NCBI GenBank assembly: GCA_037893245.1
Contig: JBAIAA010000543.1
Coordinates: forward strand, 1,178,001-1,242,000
Direction: 5' to 3'
DNA length: 64,000 nucleotides
DNA from: Crossaster papposus
Taxonomy: Eukaryota > Echinodermata > Asteroidea > Velatida > Solasteridae
Part shown: one piece after another, positions 11,509 through 23,350 of the stretch
How positions within the stretch are numbered: the stretch's first letter is position 1
Layout: each line of letters starts with the position of its first letter
Notes under the pieces: generated by a model
Databases searched by the model: none
What the model was told of the DNA's origin: nothing
What the model saw: only the letters and a program-made list of their open reading frames with translations
Translations under genes and position numbers: made by a program

Positions 11509-12191
11509 TTAAATATGTAAAGGGAAAGAAGTGTGCATAAGAAATAAACACCTGATGTCGGAACAAGCCCTCGAGTTAAATATGTAAAGGGAAAGGAGTA
11601 TGCATAAGAAATATGTAAAGGGAAAGAAGTGTGCATAAGAAATATGTAAAGGGAAAGAAGTGTGCATAAGAAATATGTAAAGGGAAAGAAGTGTGCATAA
11701 TAAATAAACACCTGATGTCGGAACAAGCCCTCGAGTTAAATATGTAAAGGGAAAGAAGTGTGCATAAGAAATAAACACCTGATGTCGGAACAAGCCCTCG
11801 AGTTAAATATGTAAAGGGAAAGAAGTGTGCATAAGAAATATGTAAAGGGAAAGAAGTGTGCATAAGAAATATGTAAAGGGAAAGAAGTGTGCATAAGAAA
11901 TAAACACCTGATGTCGGAACAAGCCCTCGAGTTAAATATGTAAAGGGAAAGAAGTGTGCATAAGAAATATGTAAAGGGAAAGAAGTGTGCATAAGAAATA
12001 TGTAAAGGGAAAGAAGTGTGCATAAGAAATATGTAAAGGGAAAGAAGTGTGCATAAGAAATATGTAAAGGGAAAGAAGTGTGCATCAGAAATAAACACCT
12101 GATGTCGGAACAAGCCCTCGAGTTATATATATGTAAAGGGAAAGAAGTGTGCATAAGAAATAAACACCTGATGTCGGAACAAGCCCTCGAG
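11509..12191. repeat. 683-bp tandem block, copy 1
   Basis: Anchored by the rare unit GAAAGGAGTATGC at 11591, repeated at 12274, exactly 683 bp on. The same rare unit appears once more at 28593. The block also contains a CATAATAAATAAAC junction and a 38-bp B near 12092. Confidence 0.8.
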
Positions 12192-12874
12192 TTAAATATG
12201 TAAAGGGAAAGAAGTGTGCATAAGAAATAAACACCTGATGTCGGAACAAGCCCTCGAGTTAAATATGTAAAGGGAAAGGAGTATGCATAAGAAATATGTA
12301 AAGGGAAAGAAGTGTGCATAAGAAATATGTAAAGGGAAAGAAGTGTGCATAAGAAATATGTAAAGGGAAAGAAGTGTGCATAATAAATAAACACCTGATG
12401 TCGGAACAAGCCCTCGAGTTAAATATGTAAAGGGAAAGAAGTGTGCATAAGAAATAAACACCTGATGTCGGAACAAGCCCTCGAGTTAAATATGTAAAGG
12501 GAAAGAAGTGTGCATAAGAAATATGTAAAGGGAAAGAAGTGTGCATAAGAAATATGTAAAGGGAAAGAAGTGTGCATAAGAAATAAACACCTGATGTCGG
12601 AACAAGCCCTCGAGTTAAATATGTAAAGGGAAAGAAGTGTGCATAAGAAATATGTAAAGGGAAAGAAGTGTGCATAAGAAATATGTAAAGGGAAAGAAGT
12701 GTGCATAAGAAATATGTAAAGGGAAAGAAGTGTGCATAAGAAATATGTAAAGGGAAAGAAGTGTGCATCAGAAATAAACACCTGATGTCGGAACAAGCCC
12801 TCGAGTTATATATATGTAAAGGGAAAGAAGTGTGCATAAGAAATAAACACCTGATGTCGGAACAAGCCCTCGAG
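12192..12874. repeat. 683-bp tandem block, copy 2
   Basis: Same unit order as the preceding block with very few differences, indicating recent duplication. It leads directly into the repeats marked by ATGTAAGGGG. Confidence 0.8.
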
Positions 12875-13298
12875 TTAAATATGTAAGGGGAAAGAAGTGT
12901 GCATAAGAAATATGTAAAGGGAAAGAAGTGTGCATAAGAAATATGTAAAGGGAAAGAAGTGTGCATAAGAAATATGTAAAGGGAAAGAAGTGTGCATAAG
13001 AAATATGTAAAGGGAAAGAAGTGTGCATCAGAAATAAACACCTGATGTCGGAACAAGCCCTCGAGTTATATATATGTAAAGGGAAAGAAGTGTGCATAAG
13101 AAATAAACACCTGATGTCGGAACAAGCCCTCGAGTTAAATATGTAAGGGGAAAGAAGTGTGCATAAGAAATATGTAAAGGGAAAGAAGTGTGCATAAGAA
13201 ATATGTAAAGGGAAAGAAGTGTGCATAAGAAATATGTAAAGGGAAAGAAGTGTGCATAAGAAATAAACACCTGATGTCGGAACAAGCCCTCGAGTTAA

Positions 13299-13794
13299 AT
13301 ATGTAAAGGGAAAGAAGTGTGCATAAGAAATATGTAAAGGGAAAGAAGTGTGCATAAGAAATATGTAAAGGGAAAGAAGTGTGCATAAGAAATATGTAAA
13401 GGGAAACAAGTGTGCATAAGAAATATGTAAAGGGAAAGAAGTGTGCATAAGAAATATGTAAAGGGAAAGAAGTGTGCATAAGAAATATGTAAAGGGAAAG
13501 AAGTGTGCATAAGAAATATGTAAAGGGAAAGAAGTGTGCATAAGAAATATGTAAAGGGAAAGAAGTGTGCATAAGAAATATGTAAAGGGAAAGAAGTGTG
13601 CATAAGAAATATGTAAAGGGAAAGAAGTGTGCATAAGAAATATGTAAAGGGAAAGAAGTGTGCATAAGAAATATATAAAGGGAAAGAAGTGTGCATAAGA
13701 AATATGTAAAGGGAAAGAAGTGTGCATAAGAAATATGTAAAGGGAAAGAAGTGTGCATAAGAAATATGTAAAGGGAAAGAAGTGTGCATAAGAA
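13299..13794. repeat. Run of 16 S units, repeated 1,143 bp later
   Basis: 496 bp between consecutive B units equals exactly 16 x 31. An identical-length run occupies 14442-14937, and both carry GGGAAACAAG and ATATATAAAG at the same relative places. The B that ends the first run reads GGAAAAGG where the second reads GGAACAGG. Confidence 0.85.
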
Positions 13795-16710
13795 ATAAAC
13801 ACCTGATGTCGGAAAAGGCCCTCGAGTTATATATATGTAAAGGGAAAGAAGTGTGCATAAGAAATATGTAAAGGGAAAGAAGTGTGCATAAGAAATATGT
13901 AAAGGGAAAGAAGTGTGCATAAGAAATATGTAAAGGGAAAGAAGTGTGCATAAGAAATATGTAAAGGGAAAGAAGTGTGCATAAGAAATATGTAAAGGGA
14001 AAGAAGTGTGCATAATAAATAAACACCTGATGTCGGAACAAGCCCTCGAGTTAAATATGTAAAGGGAAAGAAGTGTGCATAAGAAATAAACACCTGATGT
14101 CGGAACAAGCCCTCGAGTTAAATATGTAAAGGGAAAGAAGTGTGCATAAGAAATATGTAAAGGGAAAGAAGTGTGCATAAGAAATATGTAAAGGGAAAGA
14201 AGTGTGCATAAGAAATAAACACCTGATGTCGGAACAAGCCCTCGAGTTAAATATGTAAAGGGAAAGAAGTGTGCATAAGAAATATGTAAAGGGAAAGAAG
14301 TGTGCATAAGAAATATGTAAAGGGAAAGAAGTGTGCATAAGAAATATGTAAAGGGAAAGAAGTGTGCATAAGAAATATGTAAAGGGAAAGAAGTGTGCAT
14401 CAGAAATAAACACCTGATGTCGGAACAAGCCCTCGAGTTAAATATGTAAAGGGAAAGAAGTGTGCATAAGAAATATGTAAAGGGAAAGAAGTGTGCATAA
14501 GAAATATGTAAAGGGAAAGAAGTGTGCATAAGAAATATGTAAAGGGAAACAAGTGTGCATAAGAAATATGTAAAGGGAAAGATGTGTGCATAAGAAATAT
14601 GTAAAGGGAAAGAAGTGTGCATAAGAAATATGTAAAGGGAAAGAAGTGTGCATAAGAAATATGTAAAGGGAAAGAAGTGTGCATAAGAAATATGTAAAGG
14701 GAAAGAAGTGTGCATAAGAAATATGTAAAGGGAAAGAAGTGTGCATAAGAAATATGTAAAGGGAAAGAAGTGTGCATAAGAAATATGTAAAGGGAAAGAA
14801 GTGTGCATAAGAAATATATAAAGGGAAAGAAGTGTGCATAAGAAATATGTAAAGGGAAAGAAGTGTGCATAAGAAATATGTAAAGGGAAAGAAGTGTGCA
14901 TAAGAAATATGTAAAGGGAAAGAAGTGTGCATAAGAAATAAACACCTGATGTCGGAACAGGCCCTCGAGTTATATATATGTAAAGGGAAAGAAGTGTGCA
15001 TAAGAAATATGTAAAGGGAAAGAAGTGTGCATAAGAAATATGTAAAGGGAAAGAAGTGTGCATAAGAAATATGTAAAGGGAAAGAAGTGTGCATAAGAAA
15101 TATGTAAAGGGAAAGAAGTGTGCATAAGAAATATGTAAAGGGAAAGAAGTGTGCATAATAAATAAACACCTGATGTCGGAACAAGCCCTCGAGTTAAATA
15201 TGTAAAGGGAAAGAAGTGTGCATAAGAAATAAACACCTGATGTCGGAACAAGCCCTCGAGTTAAATATGTAAAGGGAAAGAAGTGTGCATAAGAAATATG
15301 TAAAGGGAAAGAAGTGTGCATAAGAAATATGTAAAGGGAAAGAAGTGTGCATAAGAAATAAACACCTGATGTCGGAACAAGCCCTCGAGTTAAATATGTA
15401 AAGGGAAAGAAGTGTGCATAAGAAATATGTAAAGGGAAAGAAGTGTGCATAAGAAATATGTAAAGGGAAAGAAGTGTGCATAAGAAATATGTAAAGGGAA
15501 AGAAGTGTGCATAAGAAATATGTAAAGGGAAAGAAGTGTGCATCAGAAATAAACACCTGATGTCGGAACAAGCCCTCGAGTTATATATATGTAAAGGGAA
15601 AGAAGTGTGCATAAGAAATAAACACCTGATGTCGGAACAAGCCCTCGAGTTAAATATGTAAGGGGAAAGAAGTGTGCATAAGAAATATGTAAAGGGAAAG
15701 AAGTGTGCATAAGAAATATGTAAAGGGAAAGAAGTGTGCATAAGAAATATGTAAAGGGACAGAAGTGTGCATAAGAAATATGTAAAGGGAAAGAAGTGTG
15801 CATCAGAAATAAACACCTGATGTCGGAACAAGCCCTCGAGTTATATATATGTAAAGGGAAAGAAGTGTGCATAAGAAATAAACACCTGATGTCGGAACAA
15901 GCCCTCGAGTTAAATATGTAAGGGGAAAGAAGTGTGCATAAGAAATATGTAAAGGGAAAGAAGTGTGCATAAGAAATATGTAAAGGGAAAGAAGTGTGCA
16001 TAAGAAATATGTAAAGGGAAAGAAGTGTGCATAAGAAATAAACACCTGATGTCGGAACAAGCCCTCGAGTTAAATATGTAAAGGGAAAGAAGTGTGCATA
16101 AGAAATATGTAAAGGGAAAGAAGTGTGCATAAGAAATATGTAAAGGGAAAGAAGTGTGCATAAGAAATATGTAAAGGGAAACAAGTGTGCATAAGAAATA
16201 TGTAAAGGGAAAGAAGTGTGCATAAGAAATATGTAAAGGGAAAGAAGTGTGCATAAGAAATATGTAAAGGGAAAGAAGTGTGCATAAGAAATATGTAAAG
16301 GGAAAGAAGTGTGCATAAGAAATATGTAAAGGGAAAGAAGTGTGCATAAGAAATATGTAAAGGGAAAGAAGTGTGCATAAGAAATATGTAAAGGGACAGA
16401 AGTGTGCATAAGAAATATGTAAAGGGAAAGAAGTGTGCATCAGAAATAAACACCTGATGTCGGAACAAGCCCTCGAGTTATATATATGTAAAGGGAAAGA
16501 AGTGTGCATAAGAAATAAACACCTGATGTCGGAACAAGCCCTCGAGTTAAATATGTAAGGGGAAAGAAGTGTGCATAAGAAATATGTAAAGGGAAAGAAG
16601 TGTGCATAAGAAATATGTAAAGGGAAAGAAGTGTGCATAAGAAATATGTAAAGGGAAAGAAGTGTGCATAAGAAATAAACACCTGATGTCGGAACAAGCC
16701 CTCGAGTTAA

Positions 16711-17299
16711 ATATGTAAAGGGAAAGAAGTGTGCATAAGAAATATGTAAAGGGAAAGAAGTGTGCATAAGAAATATGTAAAGGGAAAGAAGTGTGCATAA
16801 GAAATATGTAAAGGGAAACAAGTGTGCATAAGAAATATGTAAAGGGAAAGAAGTGTGCATAAGAAATATGTAAAGGGAAAGAAGTGTGCATAAGAAATAT
16901 GTAAAGGGAAAGAAGTGTGCATAAGAAATATGTAAAGGGAAAGAAGTGTGCATAAGAAATATGTAAAGGGAAAGAAGTGTGCATAAGAAATATGTAAAGG
17001 GAAAGAAGTGTGCATAAGAAATATGTAAAGGGAAAGAAGTGTGCATAAGAAATATGTAAAGGGAAAGAAGTGTGCATAAGAAATATATAAAGGGAAAGAA
17101 GTGTGCATAAGAAATATGTAAAGGGAAAGAAGTGTGCATAAGAAATATGTAAAGGGAAAGAAGTGTGCATAAGAAATATGTAAAGGGAAAGAAGTGTGCA
17201 TAAGAAATATATAAAGGGAAAGAAGTGTGCATAAGAAATATGTAAAGGGAAAGAAGTGTGCATAAGAAATATGTAAAGGGAAAGAAGTGTGCATCAGAA
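16711..17299. repeat. Run of 19 S units
   Basis: 589 bp equals 19 x 31 with no net indel. It carries GGGAAACAAG once (16813) and two ATATATAAAG units, 124 bp (four units) apart, suggesting a local four-unit duplication inside the run. Confidence 0.85.
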
Positions 17300-18600
17300 A
17301 TAAACACCTGATGTCGGAACAAGCCCTCGAGTTATATATATGTAAAGGGAAAGAAGTGTGCATAAGAAATAAACACCTGATGTCGGAACAAGCCCTCGAG
17401 TTAAATATGTAAGGGGAAAGAAGTGTGCATAAGAAATATGTAAAGGGAAAGAAGTGTGCATAAGAAATATGTAAAGGGAAAGAAGTGTGCATAAGAAATA
17501 TGTAAAGGGAAAGAAGTGTGCATAAGAAATATGTAAAGGGAAAGAAGTGTGCATCAGAAATAAACACCTGATGTCGGAACAAGCCCTCGAGTTATATATA
17601 TGTAAAGGGAAAGAAGTGTGCATAAGAAATAAACACCTGATGTCGGAACAAGCCCTCGAGTTAAATATGTAAGGGGAAAGAAGTGTGCATAAGAAATATG
17701 TAAAGGGAAAGAAGTGTGCATAAGAAATATGTAAAGGGAAAGAAGTGTGCATAAGAAATATGTAAAGGGAAAGAAGTGTGCATAAGAAATAAACACCTGA
17801 TGTCGGAACAAGCCCTCGAGTTAAATATGTAAAGGGAAAGAAGTGTGCATAAGAAATATGTAAAGGGAAAGAAGTGTGCATAAGAAATATGTAAAGGGAA
17901 AGAAGTGTGCATAAGAAATATGTAAAGGGAAACAAGTGTGCATAAGAAATATGTAAAGGGAAAGAAGTGTGCATAAGAAATATGTAAAGGGAAAGAAGTG
18001 TGCATAAGAAATATGTAAAGGGAAAGAAGTGTGCATAAGAAATATGTAAAGGGAAAGAAGTGTGCATAAGAAATATGTAAAGGGAAAGAAGTGTGCATAA
18101 GAAATATGTAAAGGGAAAGAAGTGTGCATAAGAAATATGTAAAGGGAAAGAAGTGTGCATAAGAAATATGTAAAGGGAAAGAAGTGTGCATAAGAAATAT
18201 ATAAAGGGAAAGAAGTGTGCATAAGAAATATGTAAAGGGAAAGAAGTGTGCATAAGAAATATGTAAAGGGAAAGAAGTGTGCATAAGAAATATGTAAAGG
18301 GAAAGAAGTGTGCATAAGAAATAAACACCTGATGTCGGAACAGGCCCTCGAGTTATATATATGTAAAGGGAAAGAAGTGTGCATAAGAAATATGTAAAGG
18401 GAAAGAAGTGTGCATAAGAAATATGTAAAGGGAAAGAAGTGTGCATAAGAAATATGTAAAGGGAAAGAAGTGTGCATAAGAAATATGTAAAGGGAAAGAA
18501 GTGTGCATAAGAAATATGTAAAGGGAAAGAAGTGTGCATAAGAAATATGTAAAGGGAAAGAAGTGTGCATAATAAATAAACACCTGATGTCGGAACAAGC

Positions 18601-19605
18601 CCTCGAGTTAAATATGTAAAGGGAAAGAAGTGTGCATAAGAAATAAACACCTGATGTCGGAACAAGCCCTCGAGTTAAATATGTAAAGGGAAAGAAGTAT
18701 GCATAAGAAATATGTAAAGGGAAAGAAGTGTGCATAAGAAATATGTAAAGGGAAAGAAGTGTGCATAAGAAATATGTAAAGGGAAAGAAGTGTGCATAAG
18801 AAATATGTAAAGGGAAAGAAGTGTGCATAAGAAATAAACACCTGATGTCGGAACAAGCCCTCGAGTTAAATATGTAAAGGGAAAGAAGTGTGCATAAGAA
18901 ATAAACACCTGATGTCGGAACAAGCCCTCGAGTTAAATATGTAAAGGGAAATAAGTGTGCATAAGAAATAAACACCTGATGTCGGAACAGGCCCTCGAGT
19001 TATATATATGTAAAGGGAAAGAAGTGTGCATACGAAATACACACCTGATGTCGGAACAAGCCCTCGAGTTAAATATGTAAAGGGAAAGAAGTGTTCATAA
19101 GAAATATGTAAAGGGAAAGAAGTGTGCATAAGAAATATGTAAAGGGAAAGAAGTGTGCATAAGAAATAAACACCTGATGTCGGAACAAGCCCTCGAGTTA
19201 AATATGTAAAGGGAAAGAAGTATGCATAAGAAATATGTAAAGGGAAAGAAGTGTGCATAAGAAATATGTAAAGGGAAAGAAGTGTGCATAAGAAATATGT
19301 AAAGGGAAAGAAGTGTGCATAAGAAATATGTAAAGGGAAAGAAGTGTGCATAAGAAATATGTAAAGGGAAAGAAGTGTGCATAAGAAATATGTAAAGGGA
19401 AAGAAGTGTGCATAAGAAATATGTAAAGGGAAAAAAGTGTGCATAAGAAATATGTAAAGGGAAAGAAGTGTGCATAAGAAATATGTAAAGGGAAAGAAGT
19501 GTGCATAAGAAATATGTAAAGGGAAAGAAGTGTGCATAAGAAATATGTAAAGGGAAAGAAGTGTGCATAAGAAATAAACACCTGATGTCGGAACAAGCCC
19601 TCGAG
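18601..19605. repeat. Start of the second copy of the 8-10.8 kb segment
   Basis: 18.61-18.92 kb matches 8.0-8.31 kb unit for unit (offset 10,610 bp). The CATACGAAATACACACC landmark at 19031 matches 8581. Between them copy 2 lacks or gains whole units. One A here reads GTGTTCAT near 19095 and one B is preceded by AAATAAG near 18952. Confidence 0.75.
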
Positions 19606-21850
19606 TTAAATATGTAAAGGGAAAGAAGTGTGCATAAGAAATAAACACCTGATGTCGGAACAAGCCCTCGAGTTAAATATGTAAAGGGAAAGAAGTATGC
19701 ATAAGAAATATGTAAGGGGAAAGAAGTGTGCATAAGAAATATGTAAAGGGAAAGAAGTGTGCATAGGAAATATGTAAAGGGAAAGAAGTGTGCATAAGAA
19801 ATAAACACCTGATGTCGGAACAAGCCCTCGAGTTAAATATGTAAAGGGATAGAAGTGTGCATAAGAAATATGTAAAGGGAAAGAAGTGTGCATAAGAAAT
19901 ATGTAAAGGGAAAGAAGTGTGCATAAGAAATATGTAAAGGGAAAGAAGTGTGCATAAGAAATATGTAAAGGGAAAGAAGTGTGCATAAGAAATATGTAAA
20001 GGGAAAGAAGTGTGCATAAGAAATATGTAAAGGGAAAGAAGTGTGCATAAGAAATAAACACCTGATGTCGGAACAAGCCCTCGAGTTAAATATGTAAAGG
20101 GAAAGAAGTATGCATAAGAAATAGACACCTGATGTCGGAACAAGCCCTCGAGTTAAATATGTAAAGGGAAAGAAGTGTGCATAAGAAATATGTAAAGGGA
20201 AAGAAGTGTGCATAAGAAATATGTAAAGGGAAAGAAGTGTGCATAAGAAATAAACACCTGATGTCGGAACAAGCCCTCGAGTTAAATATGTAAAGGGAAA
20301 GAAGTGTGCATAAGAAATATGTAAAGGGAAAGAAGTGTGCATAAGAAATATGTAAAGGGAAAGAAGTGTGCATAAGAAATATGTAAAGGGAAAGAAGTGT
20401 GCATAAGAAATATGTAAAGGGAAAGAAGTGTGCATAAGAAATAAACACCTGATGTCGGAACAAGCCCTCGAGTTAAATATGTAAAGGGAAAGAAGTGTGC
20501 ATAAGAAATATGTAAAGGGAAAGAAGTGTGCATAAGAAATATGTAAAGGGAAAGAAGTGTGCATAAGAAATAAACACCTGATGTCGGAACAAGCCCTCGA
20601 GTTAAATATGTAAAGGGAAAGAAGTATGCATAAGAAATAGACACCTGATGTCGGAACAAGCCCTCGAGTTAAATATGTAAAGGGAAAGAAGTGTGCATAA
20701 GAAATATGTAAAGGGAAAGAAGTGTGCATAAGAAATAAACACCTGATGTCGGAACAAGCCCTCGAGTTAAATATGTAAAGGGAAAGAAGTGTGCATAAGA
20801 AATAAACACCTGATGTCGGAACAAGCCCTCGAGTTAAATATGTAAAGGGAAAGAAGTGTGCATAAGAAATAAACACCTGATGTCGGAACAGGCCCTCGAG
20901 TTATATATATGTAAAGGGAAAGAAGTGTGCATCAGAAATAAACACCTGATGTCGGAACAAGCACTCGAGTTATATATATGTAAAGGGAAAGAAGTGTGCA
21001 TAAGAAATAAACACCTGATGTCGGAACAAGCCCTCGAGTTAAATATGTAAAGGGAAAGAAGTGTGCATAAGAAATATGTAAAGGGAAAGAAGTGTGCATA
21101 AGAACTAAACACCTGATGTCGGAACAAGCCCTCGAGTTAAATATGTAAAGGGAAAGAAGTGTGCATAAGAAATAAACACCTGATGTCGGAACAAGCCCTC
21201 GAGTTAAATATGTAAAGGGAAAGAAGTGTGCATAAGAAATAAACACCTGATGTCAGAACAGGCCCTCGAGTTATATATATGTAAAGGGAAAGAAGTGTGC
21301 ATCAGAAATAAACACCTGATGTCGGAACAAGCCCTCGAGTTATATATATGTAAAGGGAAAGAAGTGTGCATAAGAAATAAACACCTGATGTCGGAACAAG
21401 CCCTCGAGTTAAATATGTAAAGGGAAAGAAGTGTGCATAAGAAATAAACACCTGATGTCGGAACAAGCCCTCGAGTTAAATATGTAAAGGGAAAGAAGTG
21501 TGCATAAGAAATATGTAAAGGGAAAGAAGTGTGCATAAGAAATAAACACCTGATGTCAGAACAAGCCCTCGAGTTAAATATGTAAAGGGAAAGAAGTGTG
21601 CATAAGAAATAAACACCTGATGTCGGAACAAGCCCTCGAGTTAAATATGTAAAGGGAAAGAAGTGTGCATAAGAAATATGTAAAGGGAAAGAAGTGTGCA
21701 TAAGAAATAAACACCTGATGTCGGAACAAGCCCTCGAGTTAAATATGTAAAGGGAAAGAAGTGTGCATAAGAAATATGTAAAGGGAAAGAAGTGTGCATA
21801 AGAAATAAACACCTGATGTCGGAACAAGCCCTCGAGTTAAATATGTAAAG
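19606..21850. repeat. 2.25-kb block duplicated at 26.0-28.2 kb (copy 1)
   Basis: Offset to the second copy is a constant 6,378 bp, shown by ATAGACACC B units (20121 and 20637 against 26499 and 27015) and by double-B38 modules (20856 and 21226 against 27234 and 27604). Its first 1.7 kb also matches 9.1-10.8 kb. Private changes include CACTCGAG near 20962, AGAACTAAAC near 21103, and CAGAAC for CGGAAC near 21253 and 21556. Confidence 0.8.
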
Positions 21851-23350
21851 GGAAAGAAGTGTGCATAAGAAATAAACACCTGATGTCGGAACAAGCCCTC
21901 GAGTTAAATATGTGAAGGGAAAGAAGTGTGCATAAGAAATATGTAAAGGGAAAGAAGTGTGCATAAGAAATATGTAAAGGGAAAGAAGTGTGCATCAGAA
22001 ATAAACACCTGATGTCGGAACAAGCCCTCGAGTTAAATATGTAAAGGGAAAGAAGTGTGCATAAGAAATAAACACCTGATGTCGGAACAAGCCCTCGAGT
22101 TAAATATGTAAAGGGAAAGAAGTGTGCATAAGAAATATGTAAAGGGAAAGAAGTGTGCGTCAGAAATAAACACCTGATGTCGGAACAAGCCCTCGAGTTA
22201 AACATGTAAAGGGAAAGAAGTGTGCATAAGAAATATGTAAAGGGAAAGAAGTGTGCATCAGAAATAAACACCTGATGTCGGAACAAGCCCTCGAGTTAAA
22301 TATGTAAAGGGAAAGAAGTGTGCATAAGAAATAAACACCTGATGTCGGAACAAGCCCTCGAGTTAAACATGTAAAGGGAAAGAAGTGTGCATAAGAAATA
22401 TGTAAAGGGAAAGAAGTGTGCATAAGAAATAAACACCTGATGTCGGAACAAGCCCTCGAGTTAAATATGTAAAGGAAAAGAAGTGTGCATAAGAAATAAA
22501 CACCTGATGTCGGAACAAGCCCTCGAGTTAAATATGTAAAGGGAAATAAGTGTGCATAAGAAATATGTAAAGGGAAAGAAGTGTGCATCAGAAATAAACA
22601 CCTGATGTCGGAACAAGCCCTCGAGTTAAATATGTAAAGGGAATGAAGTGTGCATAAGAAATAAACACCTGATGTCGGAACAAGCCCTCGAGTTAAATAT
22701 GTAAAGGGAATGAAGTGTGCATAAGAAATAAACACCTGATGTCGGTACAAGCCCTCAAGTTAAATATGTAAAGGAAAAGGAGTGTGCATAAGAAATAAAC
22801 ACCTGATGTCGGAACAAGCCCTCGAGTTAAATATGTAAAGGGAAAGAAGTGTGCATCAGAAATAAACACCTGATGTCGGAACAAGCCCTCGAGTTATAAA
22901 TATGTAAAGGGAAAGAAGTGTGCATCAGAAATAAACACCTGATGTCGGAACAAGCCCTCGATTTAAATATGTAAAGGGAAAGAAGTGTGCATAAGAAATA
23001 AACACCTGATGTCGGAACAAGCCCTCGAGTTAAATATGTAAAGGGAAAGAAGTGTGCATAAGAAATATGTAAAGGGAAAGAAGTGTGCATCAGAAATAAA
23101 CACCTGATGTCGGAACAAGCCCTCGAGTTAAATATGTAAAGGGAAAGAAGTGTGCATAAGAAATAAACACCTGATGTCGGAACAAGCCCTCGAGTTAAAT
23201 ATGTAAAGGGAAAGAAGTGTGCATAAGAAATATGTAAAGGGAAAGAAGTGTGCATAAGAAATATGTAAAGGGAAAGAAGTGTGCATAAGAAATATGTAAA
23301 GGGAAAGAAGTGTGCATCATAAATAAACACCTGATGTCGGAACAAGCCCT
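21851..23350. repeat. B-rich module D, copy 1
   Basis: L units dominate. Diagnostic variants are A units starting ACATG after a B (near 22203 and 22367), CATCAG before B, GGGAATGAAG (near 22641 and 22707) and GTGCGTCAG at 22155. A 38-bp B ending TTATAA lies near 22895. Part of it (from about 22.69 kb) recurs at exactly +22,121 bp (44.81 kb). The GTGCGTCAG unit recurs at 38754. Confidence 0.75.

Larger units (their letters stand above)
12875..18600. repeat. Nested higher-order repeats, 12.9-18.6 kb
   Basis: Two marker variants map the nesting. ATGTAAGGGG lies at 12881, 13141, 15656, 15916, 16553, 17407 and 17667, so the 260-bp pair is present three times. GGGAAACAAG lies at 13401, 14544, 16176, 16813 and 17927, giving steps of 1,143, 1,632, 637 and 1,114 bp. 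ATATATAAAG units (13671, 14814, 17083, 17207, 18197) agree. 12.77-13.80 kb matches 17.29-18.33 kb at 4,526 bp. The 637-bp step equals 17 A, two B36 and one B38. The 260-bp step equals one 67-bp L, one 69-bp L and four S. Confidence 0.8.

Noticed and set aside
13135..15831. 898-codon minus-strand open frame, and hundreds of shorter ones
   Set aside because: It is pure satellite read through three frames, built from one 31-residue repeat. Starts are mostly TTG inside B. There is no ribosome binding site, no domain, and the same sequence is open in other frames too.
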